In this document: piece by piece, positions 7,676 through 15,507 of the stretch | Numbering within the stretch: position 1 is the stretch's first letter | Layout: every line of letters starts with the position of its first letter | NCBI GenBank assembly: GCA_900767595.1 | Contig: CAAFZS010000085.1 | Coordinates: forward strand, 1-25,158 | Length of the DNA: 25,158 nucleotides | Direction of reading: 5' to 3' | Source: Bacteroidales bacterium | Lineage (GTDB): Bacteria > Bacteroidota > Bacteroidia > Bacteroidales > Paludibacteraceae | Position numbers and translations under genes: made by a program | The notes under the pieces: model-generated | What the model was told of the DNA's origin: nothing | Databases searched by the model: none | What the model saw: the letters and a program-made list of their open reading frames with translations, nothing else

Positions 7676-8734
7676 ATGACTTATTTAATCATCATCATCG
7701 TCTTAGCTATTTGCTTTGATTTTATCAACGGGTTTCACGATTCGGCAAACTCAATAGCTACCGTGGTTTCCACGAAAGTGCTCAAACCCGTTGTAGCCGT
7801 TGTGTGGGCAGCGTTCTTTAACTTCGTTGCGTTCTTTGCCGCAGAGTACCTGCTCGGATTTAATATCGCCAATACGATACAGAAAGTAGTGGAAGGGGAG
7901 TTTGTTACCCTCCCGATTATCATTGCCGGTCTGAGTGCTGCTATTGTATGGAGTCTTATCACTTGGTGGAAAGGTATTCCTTCGTCAAGTAGCCACACCC
8001 TCATCGGCGGACTGATTGGTGCTGCCGTTTGCTGCAAAGGGGTAGCCGCCATTCACTGGTCCACGGTGGGCATCATCTGTGCTTTCATTTTTATAGCCCC
8101 GGCTTTAGGTTTCATTGCCGGCAACCTTATCACCCTCATCCTTTATTGGTGCGTACGTAAAGTTAAACCTTATAAGATTGACACTTGGTCTAAGCGGCTG
8201 CAACTGGTTTCGAGTGCGTGCTTGAGTACGGCGCACGGACTAAACGATAGTCAGAAAGAGATTGGTGTGATTGCCTGTGCCTTGACCGCTTATGGTGCCC
8301 AATATGGTTTAGACAGTCTGCCAACAATCCTACAACCCGACACACTGACCCACGCTGCGGCGGTAGGGCATAACTTCACCGGCGCTCCGGTTTGGATTCC
8401 GGTAGCTTGTATCACGGCGATTGCTATCGGTACAATGTCCGGCGGATGGAAGATCATCAAGACGATGGGAAACAAGATAACGAAGATCACCCCGTACGAA
8501 GGTTTCTGCTCGCAAGCGGCAGGTGCTATCACCTTGTTTATTACGCAGAACCTCGGTATCCCCGTGAGTACAACCCACGTTATCTCGGGAAGTATCATGG
8601 GTGTAGGCAGTGTCAAGAGGCTCAGTGCTGTTCGCTGGGGGGTTAGTAGAGAACTGCTGACCGCTTGGATTATCACCATTCCTATCTCAGCGGTGATTGG
8701 TGCTGCGGTTTATGGAATCATGCTATTATTTTAA
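7676..8734 (+). CDS. pit: PiT-family inorganic phosphate transporter
   Basis: 352 residues with about ten membrane segments. It carries both halves of the PiT (PF01384) signature: GFHDSANSIATVVST (residues 19-33) and HGLNDSQKEIGVIACAL in the second half. Each half also has an SSSHTLIGG or STTHVISGS element, reflecting the internal duplication of the family. It imports phosphate, usually as a metal-phosphate complex, driven by the proton or sodium gradient. The upstream DUF47 gene is its usual partner. The start codon follows the hairpin-repeat array by 18 bp and has no Shine-Dalgarno. ileS follows after 8 bp. Confidence 0.93.
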   Translation: MTYLIIIIVLAICFDFINGFHDSANSIATVVSTKVLKPVVAVVWAAFFNFVAFFAAEYLLGFNIANTIQKVVEGEFVTLPIIIAGLSAAIVWSLITWWKGIPSSSSHTLIGGLIGAAVCCKGVAAIHWSTVGIICAFIFIAPALGFIAGNLITLILYWCVRKVKPYKIDTWSKRLQLVSSACLSTAHGLNDSQKEIGVIACALTAYGAQYGLDSLPTILQPDTLTHAAAVGHNFTGAPVWIPVACITAIAIGTMSGGWKIIKTMGNKITKITPYEGFCSQAAGAITLFITQNLGIPVSTTHVISGSIMGVGSVKRLSAVRWGVSRELLTAWIITIPISAVIGAAVYGIMLLF

Positions 8735-8742
8735 TTTACTAT

Positions 8743-11700
8743 ATGAAAAATTTTAAGGAATACAAGAATTGCGATTTAGCCCAAACGGCGAAGGATATCC
8801 TCGCCCAATGGGAACAGGAAGATTTGTTTAAACAGAGTCTGGTGCGCAAAGGTCCCAACACCAAAGATTTCATTTTCTTTGAAGGTCCTCCTTCTGCCAA
8901 TGGTATGCCGGGTATCCACCATGTACTCGCCCGAACGATTAAAGACACCTTCTGCCGCTACAAGACGATGCAGGGATTTACGGTCAATCGTAAGGCCGGT
9001 TGGGACACTCACGGCCTGCCCGTAGAATTGGGAGTGGAGAAGATGCTCGGTATCACCAAAGAGGATATCGGTAAGAAAATCTCCGTGGACGAATACAACG
9101 CTGCTTGCCGCAAGGAGGTGATGAAATATACGAAGGAGTGGACAAACCTCACCAAACAGATGGGGTATTGGGTGGACTTGGAACATCCGTATATCACCTA
9201 TGATAATAAATATATCGAAACCCTTTGGTATCTGCTCAAAGAACTCTATAAGAAAGGGTATCTGTATAAGGGCTATACCATTCAACCCTATTCTCCGGCT
9301 GCGGGAACGGGACTGAGTTCGCACGAGCTCAACCAACCCGGTTGCTACCGCGATGTGAAGGACACTACGTGTACGGTTAAGTTTAGAGTAGCGGAAAACA
9401 CCCCTACCCCTCTACTCCCCTACTCCTCTACCCCCCTCTACATCATCGCTTGGACGACGACGCCTTGGACATTACCTTCCAATACCGCCCTCTGTGTGGG
9501 ACCGAAGATTGACTATGTGGCTATTCAGCGCAAAGAGGATATTATCATCTTAGCCGAGGCGCGAGTAGAGGCATATCGCAAAGAACTGACCGAACTCGAT
9601 GCCGAAGGCAATGAGCTACCGCTGAATATCGTTTGGAAAGGCAAGGGAACCGACCTTGTCGGTATTCGCTATAAACAACTCTTCCCGTGGGTCAACCCGG
9701 GCGAGGGCGCGTTTGTGGTTATCCCGGGTGATTATGTCACCACCGAGGATGGTACGGGTATTGTACATATCGCTCCCACTTTTGGTGCCGACGATAAGAA
9801 AGTAGCCGATGCTGCCGGTGTACCGGGACTCTATATGCAGACCAAGAACAACGGTCCGCGTCCGATGGTGGATTTCACAGGTAAGTACTGGACGCTGGAC
9901 GAACTGGACGAGGATTGGGTCAAGCAATATGTGAACATAGACCTCTATAATCGTTATGCCGGTCAATGGGTAAAGAACGCCTATGATCCACAGTTCACTA
10001 TAGAGGGTCGTTACGACGAAAATGCCGCAGCGAAAGCGGAGAACCTCGATATCCGTCTATGCATGGAGATGAAAGGGGATAGCAGGATGTTTAAGATTGA
10101 GAAACATGTGCACACCTATCCCCACTGCTGGCGCACGGACAAACCGGTTCTTTACTATCCTTTGGACTCGTGGTTTATTCGCTCTACCCAGGCAAGGGAA
10201 GAGATGATAGCACTCAACAACACCATCCGTTGGCAACCCGAATCGACGGGTACAGGCCGTTTTGGCAAATGGCTGGAGAACCTCAACGACTGGAACCTTT
10301 CGCGTTCGCGTTACTGGGGAACCCCACTACCTATCTGGCGTACGGAAGACGGAAAAGAGGAGATCTGTATCGGTTCGATTGCCGAACTCTTTGCCGAGAT
10401 AGACAAGGCTGTTAAGGCCGGGGTGATGAAAGCCAACCCGTGGCCGAAACACAAGGTGGGCGATTATTGTGCAGCGAACTACGATCCGTCGGTTATCGAC
10501 TTGCACCGTCCTTATGTAGATAATATCGTTTTGGTATCCCCCTCGGGCCAACCGATGCACCGCGAGTTGGATTTGATTGACGTTTGGTTTGATTCGGGAG
10601 CGATGCCTTATGCACAGAACCACTATCCGTTCGAGAACGCAGACGCTCCGCGTACGGCCGACTTTATCTCCGAAGGAGTGGACCAGACCCGCGGTTGGTT
10701 CTTTACGCTACATGCTATCCATACGATGATTGAGGGTAAGGTGGCATTTAAGAATGTTATCTCCAATGGCTTAGTACTTGATAAGAACGGGAACAAGATG
10801 TCCAAACGTTTGGGTAATGCCGTTGATCCGTTTGGTGCTTTGGCCACCTATGGTGCCGATGCTGTTCGTTGGTATATGTTAACAAACTCGTCACCTTGGG
10901 ACAACCTTAAGTTCGATCCCGAAGGCGTAGATGAGATCCGTCGCAAGTTCTTTGGTACCCTTTATAACACCTACTCTTTCTTCGCCCTCTATGCGAATGT
11001 GGATAACTGGAGTCCTTCAGCCGAAGGCGGTCCTATAGCGCAGCGGTCTTGCAGCGCAGCGGTCCTACAGCGCAGCGGTCTCACCGAGATTGACCGCTGG
11101 ATTCTCTCTAAACTCAACTCACTGATTAAAGAGGTGACGGAGGCTTACGAGGCGTACGAGCCTACCAAAGCGGGTCGTGCCATTTCGGATTTCGTACAAG
11201 ACGATTTGAGTAACTGGTATGTGCGTTTGAACCGCAAACGTTTCTGGGGCGGCGAGATGGACGAGGACAAGAACGCCGCCTATACTACCTTATATACTTG
11301 TTTAAAGACGGTAGCCTTGCTGATGGCTCCTAATGCCCCCTTCTTTGCTGACCGGTTGTATCGCGACTTAACCCTACTCCCCTCCTCTACTCCCCTACCC
11401 CCCTCTGTCCACTTAGCTCAATGGCCTACTGTGGATGAGGCGCTCATCAATAAGGATTTGGAGAACAGCATGGCATTGGCTCAGCACGCGACATCGATGA
11501 TCCTATCGCTTCGCAAGCGCGCAGAGAAGAACGTGCGTCAACCGCTATTGAAGGCGGTCATACCGGTTCAAGACGATACCACGTTGCAAGCGTTGGAGCG
11601 CGTAGCAGATTTGATTAAGAGTGAGGTGAATGTGAAACAACTCGACATTGTACCGGCTGACCGTTCGTCTATTCGTTTGGTTAAGAAGATTAAACCGCAG

Positions 11701-12198
11701 TTTAAGGTGCTCGGCAAGAAAGTCGGTGGGCAGATGAAAGAACTCGCCGCCGCTATTGCTCAGATGACCCAAGACGATATCGCCCGCTTCGAAGCCGAAG
11801 GACAATTCGCTATCAATCTTCAATCTTCAATCATCAATCTTCAATCAGAAGATGTAGAGATCCTCACCGAAGACATGCCGGGTTGGCTCGTGATGAATGA
11901 AGGTTCGATGACCATTGCGTTGGACATCGAGCTCTCTACCGAACTGATTGAGGAAGGTATTGCACGCGAGCTGATCAACCGTATTCAGAATGTGCGTAAG
12001 AGTATCGGGTTGGATATTACCGACCGTATCCGTATTGTCTTGGAGCATAACGAAGCAATGGACAGTGCTGTCAGCCATTTTAACGAATATATCTGCTCGC
12101 AAGTACTCGCCACTTCTATCGAATTAAAGACAAATGTAGAGGGCGAAGTACTGGAAATGGACGGATACCAATTAGCCATACAAATAACTAAAGCATAA
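8743..12198 (+). CDS. ileS: Isoleucyl-tRNA synthetase
   Basis: 1151 residues; charges tRNA-Ile with isoleucine. The class I signature is SANGMPGIHHVLA (51-63), with GIHH in place of HIGH, as in the eukaryote-like IleRS group. The second signature KMSKR starts at K685. DQTRGWFFTL and DVWFDSGAMPY mark the catalytic core, and RWILSKLN with FVQDDLSNWYVRLNRKRFWG marks the anticodon-binding helical domain. I use the ATG at 8743; an upstream in-frame ATG at 8665 lies inside the PiT gene and adds 26 non-family residues. Four low-complexity stretches are encoded by repeats: about residues 219-233, 758-779, 877-888 and 1023-1035. The flanks are conserved, so the gene is probably functional. Confidence 0.95.
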   Translation: MKNFKEYKNCDLAQTAKDILAQWEQEDLFKQSLVRKGPNTKDFIFFEGPPSANGMPGIHHVLARTIKDTFCRYKTMQGFTVNRKAGWDTHGLPVELGVEKMLGITKEDIGKKISVDEYNAACRKEVMKYTKEWTNLTKQMGYWVDLEHPYITYDNKYIETLWYLLKELYKKGYLYKGYTIQPYSPAAGTGLSSHELNQPGCYRDVKDTTCTVKFRVAENTPTPLLPYSSTPLYIIAWTTTPWTLPSNTALCVGPKIDYVAIQRKEDIIILAEARVEAYRKELTELDAEGNELPLNIVWKGKGTDLVGIRYKQLFPWVNPGEGAFVVIPGDYVTTEDGTGIVHIAPTFGADDKKVADAAGVPGLYMQTKNNGPRPMVDFTGKYWTLDELDEDWVKQYVNIDLYNRYAGQWVKNAYDPQFTIEGRYDENAAAKAENLDIRLCMEMKGDSRMFKIEKHVHTYPHCWRTDKPVLYYPLDSWFIRSTQAREEMIALNNTIRWQPESTGTGRFGKWLENLNDWNLSRSRYWGTPLPIWRTEDGKEEICIGSIAELFAEIDKAVKAGVMKANPWPKHKVGDYCAANYDPSVIDLHRPYVDNIVLVSPSGQPMHRELDLIDVWFDSGAMPYAQNHYPFENADAPRTADFISEGVDQTRGWFFTLHAIHTMIEGKVAFKNVISNGLVLDKNGNKMSKRLGNAVDPFGALATYGADAVRWYMLTNSSPWDNLKFDPEGVDEIRRKFFGTLYNTYSFFALYANVDNWSPSAEGGPIAQRSCSAAVLQRSGLTEIDRWILSKLNSLIKEVTEAYEAYEPTKAGRAISDFVQDDLSNWYVRLNRKRFWGGEMDEDKNAAYTTLYTCLKTVALLMAPNAPFFADRLYRDLTLLPSSTPLPPSVHLAQWPTVDEALINKDLENSMALAQHATSMILSLRKRAEKNVRQPLLKAVIPVQDDTTLQALERVADLIKSEVNVKQLDIVPADRSSIRLVKKIKPQFKVLGKKVGGQMKELAAAIAQMTQDDIARFEAEGQFAINLQSSIINLQSEDVEILTEDMPGWLVMNEGSMTIALDIELSTELIEEGIARELINRIQNVRKSIGLDITDRIRIVLEHNEAMDSAVSHFNEYICSQVLATSIELKTNVEGEVLEMDGYQLAIQITKA
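9401..9440 (+). repeat. Family B array (8-nt period) in ileS
   Basis: The dinucleotide TA recurs at 9405, 9413, 9421 and 9429 (8 nt apart), then 9439. Units are TACCCCTC, TACTCCCC, TACTCCTC. It is read as TPTPLLPYSSTPLY in IleRS, close to the predicted editing-domain insertion. Confidence 0.8.
11017..11080 (+). repeat. Family A hairpin repeat inside ileS
   Basis: Four units in the CAG-to-CGGTC orientation, with stem-loops GCC-gaa-GGC and then GC-gca-GC three times. Because the unit is 16 nt, successive copies are read in successive frames, giving IAQRS, CSAAV and LQRSG in the protein. It sits just before the anticodon-binding domain (DRWILSKLN). Confidence 0.88.
11372..11406 (+). repeat. Family B array (C/T-rich, partly 8-nt period) in ileS
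   Basis: The same C/T-rich words as at 9401-9440 occur here (TACTCCCC, TACTCCCC, TACCCCCC), with TA at 11375, 11388 and 11396. It encodes LLPSSTPLPPS in the helical domain of IleRS. Confidence 0.7.
11812..11846 (+). repeat. Family B array (7-nt period, five units) in ileS
   Basis: Five consecutive heptamers: ATCAATC, TTCAATC, TTCAATC, ATCAATC, TTCAATC. The 35-bp array is exact in spacing. It encodes the INLQSSIINLQS stretch in the C-terminal part of IleRS. Confidence 0.88.
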
Positions 12199-12203
12199 CG
12201 ATT

Positions 12204-12620
12204 ATGAAAAAACTATCTATTTTAACCGCGCTCGTTGCGATGTTGTTCTTTGCCGGTTGTCAACCCGGCGGTTTTTCCGAAACCAATCTGATTGGTAAAT
12301 GGGAGAATGCCGATAAACCCGGTGATTTCAAAGTATATACCTCCGACAAGGTGGTAGTCGTTCCGCCCGATTCTGCCAATCCATACAATAACTATAAATG
12401 GGGCAAGGAGTGGTATGAGGAAGACCGCAAAGAGAGCGAACTTGTTGAGCACGGCAATGGTTGGTATATGTGGAAACTCAATGGCAAAGAGATTATTGAG
12501 GTTGGTCAAACAAATTCTAAAACAGCCATCACTCCGGTTACACTAACTATCAAAACTCTTACAGCAACAGAGTTTCAGTTTGAACGCGCAGGAAGAACTT
12601 ATTTGTATAAGAAAAAATGA
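12204..12620 (+). CDS. Small lipoprotein of unknown function
   Basis: 138 residues. A lipoprotein signal peptide ends in the lipobox FAGC, with Cys19 as the predicted lipidated residue. The rest (LIGKWEN near the start, then alternating hydrophobic strands and TATEFQFERAGRTYLYKKK at the end) looks like a small lipocalin-type beta-barrel, a common fold among Bacteroidales lipoproteins; I cannot assign a ligand. It follows ileS by 5 bp, and its stop overlaps the start of the AsmA-like gene (ATGA), so the two are likely translationally coupled. A role alongside the AsmA-like protein at the envelope is possible but not shown. Confidence 0.8.
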   Translation: MKKLSILTALVAMLFFAGCQPGGFSETNLIGKWENADKPGDFKVYTSDKVVVVPPDSANPYNNYKWGKEWYEEDRKESELVEHGNGWYMWKLNGKEIIEVGQTNSKTAITPVTLTIKTLTATEFQFERAGRTYLYKKK

Positions 12621-15505
12621 AAACCACTCTCAAAGTCATCGGTTGGACTCTCTTGTCGTTGGTAGCCATTGTAGTTATTGCGGTGGGTATTACGGTGTAT
12701 GTGGTCTTCACGCCAAAGCGTCTAACGCCCTTGGTGGATAAAGTGGCTAGTCATTTTATTACCTGTCCGTACCAAATCGATAAGATTGACTTGAGCCTTA
12801 TTCGCAACTTCCCTAATTTCGGGTTGGAAATGGAAGGGGTATATCTCATCCAACCAACCGAAGGGGCTCCTTCGGATACGGTGATTGCCATCCCAAAACT
12901 CAGTATCGGGCTGGATATTAAAAAAGCCATTTACGGAGATATTTATATCCAACGATTCCGCTTAGAGGATGTGCAAGCCAACATCTTCATTGCTGCCGAC
13001 GGTTCGACAAACTTCGACGTGCTCCAACTCCCCACGAGCGAGGAAGAGATAGAAGAAGATACCCTTCCCGCCGCTTGGCAGTTGCGGTCAATCGCGTTAG
13101 CCAGTGCCATCGAACTCCAAACCCAACGTGTGCAGTTTGTGGATGAGCGGGATAGTCTGTCCGCTCGTTTTGAGCAGATGGCTATTCAGCTCAACGACAT
13201 CCAATATGACAGTATCTATGGTGGCATACTACAAGTCAACTTAGATGAATTAGACTTCACCTTCAAGCAGCAGACTTATGCTAAGCAGATGAACCTTGAA
13301 CTCGAACTGCCTGTTTATGCGAACGGACTCCAGGATATCCATCTCCAACCGGCGCAGATTAGTATCAACCAGTTTAACATAGGAGTAGAAGGAACGATGG
13401 GGTTGTTGGATGAGGGAGGTTTCCAAGGGGATGTCAAACTCCAAACCAACGAATGGAACATCCAGGAACTGTTAGCTCTCCTGCCGGCTTCTATCGCGAC
13501 GCTTGTTCCGACGGAATTAAAGGTAGATGGTCAGCTGCAACTGCAGGCGCACGCGGTAGGTGTGCTCGATAGTATCCACTGGCCGATTATCGACGCTAAC
13601 ATCAAACTCACGAAAGGGGTAGGTTCGTACGATTATACTAACCTTCCGTATCAACTGAGAGACACCAAGGCGAATATCGATGCCCATCTGGACATGAACC
13701 ATCAGGACTTGACGTCGGTTACTATCCATAACCTATCGACCAAGACCAACGACAACACCCTCCAACTCAATGCCAAGGCTACGCAGATCTTCCGCCGCGG
13801 AAGGAACTTCGAGTTGGCTAATCCACAAATCGAGATGCATGCTAATGTGGACCTCAACTTAGCGGAAGCCAATCGATATATTGATTCCGATAGTGCCAAT
13901 ATGGAGGTGCGAGGTCGTGCGTTAGGAGTGATTGACGGTAAAACCAGGCTCAACGATATCACTGACCAGAATTGGGCAAACATCAATGTTGCAGCCAAAT
14001 TGGATATCACAGATGTGGATTTTCAAACCGATAGTCTGCAAGCCTTCATTGATAAAGGTTCGTTGCACGCCTCATTGGAAGCGCCCAAAGATAATTCGAA
14101 TATCCCGACGGTGGCTGTCGGATTTAGCCTCAACGATGTCGTTGCCAACATGGATACTGTTCATGCTCACTTGGTACAGCCCGTAGGAGAGGCCTTTATT
14201 CGCGCTTCCAAACGCCATGCTTCAGCCCAACAGGTAGGACTGGAATTTACGGTTACAGAGTGTCAAGCAAACGTAGGTTCTCAGATGGCTGTTGAAACAG
14301 GAAAGATGACTTTGCGTGCTACCTCCCGTTACAACAAAGATGAGGAAAGTTTCCTCTTGCGTTGGAACCCAAAGCTGAATTTCGATTTGCACAATGCCAA
14401 GGCGCAGTTACCTGACATAGAACCGACAATAAGTATTCCGCAGATGAAGTTCGCTTATTCGAATAAGCGTTTCACTATTGATACCAGTCGTATCGTTCTG
14501 GGTCATTCCGACTTCTGCCTCAGTGGTAAGGTGGAACATATCAGCGAGTGGATTAAGCACAAACAGAACCTGACGGGTGAACTCAATTTCACCTCTTCTT
14601 ATACGGATATTGACGAGTTACTCTCTATCATTCCCGATGGCGAAACGGATACGATGACACAAGTGGCAGAGGCAGAACCCGACACCACGGCTACCGATCC
14701 GTTTATTGTGCCGGAGGATGTGGACTTAACCCTTAATACCCTCATCAAATCTACCCATGCCCTAGGACAAGACTTACATAACTTAGGTGGCACAGTCACC
14801 ATCCACAATGGAGAGGTGATATTAGACCAAATGGGGTTTGTGTGCGATGCGGCTAAACTGCAACTCAGTGCAATGTACCGTACACCCAAACGCGACCATA
14901 TCTATGTCGGTTTTGACTACCATATGGTGGATGTGGATATCCAGCAACTCATCAGTATGATTCCACAACTGGATACGCTGATGCCTATGCTACAGTCCTT
15001 CCGTGGAATGGCGCAGTTCCATATAGCAGCAGAGACATATGTGAACGACAACTATGAACTCAAGACCTCTACCCTTCGCGGCGCTTGCGACATTGAAGGT
15101 AAAGACCTTGTTTTGTTGGATAGCGAGACGTTTGGTAAGGTAGCGAAGATATTAATGTTCAACCGGAAGACGGAGAACCGCATCGATTCGATTGATGCGC
15201 AGATCACACTTTACAAAGATGAGATTACGGTTTATCCTTTCTGCGTAACGATGGATAACTACATGATTGCTGCGGGAGGAAACCACTATCTTGATATGAA
15301 CTTCAACTACCACGCCTCGTTGCTGAGTCCGTTCTATATCGGAGTGGATATTGTCGGAAACATGGATGACTTGAAGATCAAGGCAGCCAAGTGCCGTTTT
15401 GCCCAAGACTTCAAGCCTATCATCCACAAGGATACCCAAACCCAAAGCAATGAACTGAAGAAACTCATTGCGGATGCATTGAAAAAAAATGTTAAAATAC
15501 AATAA
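12617..15505 (+). CDS. AsmA-like/TamB-related envelope protein
   Basis: 962 residues with one N-terminal membrane segment (about residues 7-31) and a large periplasmic region of repeating beta strands. The segment FTPKRLTPLVDKVA followed by IDKIDLSLIRNFPNFGLEMEGV is typical of the N-terminal AsmA domain. The C-terminal part (VTIHNGEVILDQMGF, then LRGACDIEGKDLVLLDSETF) matches the AsmA_2-type region. AsmA, YhdP and TamB relatives are thought to form bridge-like channels for phospholipid or outer-membrane assembly. A low-complexity acidic/Thr stretch lies at about residues 675-700. The start overlaps the upstream lipoprotein gene by 4 bp and the M3 peptidase starts 2 bp after it. Confidence 0.85.
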   Translation: MKTTLKVIGWTLLSLVAIVVIAVGITVYVVFTPKRLTPLVDKVASHFITCPYQIDKIDLSLIRNFPNFGLEMEGVYLIQPTEGAPSDTVIAIPKLSIGLDIKKAIYGDIYIQRFRLEDVQANIFIAADGSTNFDVLQLPTSEEEIEEDTLPAAWQLRSIALASAIELQTQRVQFVDERDSLSARFEQMAIQLNDIQYDSIYGGILQVNLDELDFTFKQQTYAKQMNLELELPVYANGLQDIHLQPAQISINQFNIGVEGTMGLLDEGGFQGDVKLQTNEWNIQELLALLPASIATLVPTELKVDGQLQLQAHAVGVLDSIHWPIIDANIKLTKGVGSYDYTNLPYQLRDTKANIDAHLDMNHQDLTSVTIHNLSTKTNDNTLQLNAKATQIFRRGRNFELANPQIEMHANVDLNLAEANRYIDSDSANMEVRGRALGVIDGKTRLNDITDQNWANINVAAKLDITDVDFQTDSLQAFIDKGSLHASLEAPKDNSNIPTVAVGFSLNDVVANMDTVHAHLVQPVGEAFIRASKRHASAQQVGLEFTVTECQANVGSQMAVETGKMTLRATSRYNKDEESFLLRWNPKLNFDLHNAKAQLPDIEPTISIPQMKFAYSNKRFTIDTSRIVLGHSDFCLSGKVEHISEWIKHKQNLTGELNFTSSYTDIDELLSIIPDGETDTMTQVAEAEPDTTATDPFIVPEDVDLTLNTLIKSTHALGQDLHNLGGTVTIHNGEVILDQMGFVCDAAKLQLSAMYRTPKRDHIYVGFDYHMVDVDIQQLISMIPQLDTLMPMLQSFRGMAQFHIAAETYVNDNYELKTSTLRGACDIEGKDLVLLDSETFGKVAKILMFNRKTENRIDSIDAQITLYKDEITVYPFCVTMDNYMIAAGGNHYLDMNFNYHASLLSPFYIGVDIVGNMDDLKIKAAKCRFAQDFKPIIHKDTQTQSNELKKLIADALKKNVKIQ

Positions 15506-15507
15506 CT

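Noticed and set aside
8665..8742. Upstream ATG for ileS
   Set aside because: It lies within the PiT gene and adds 26 residues unlike IleRS; the ATG at 8743 gives the normal N-terminus.
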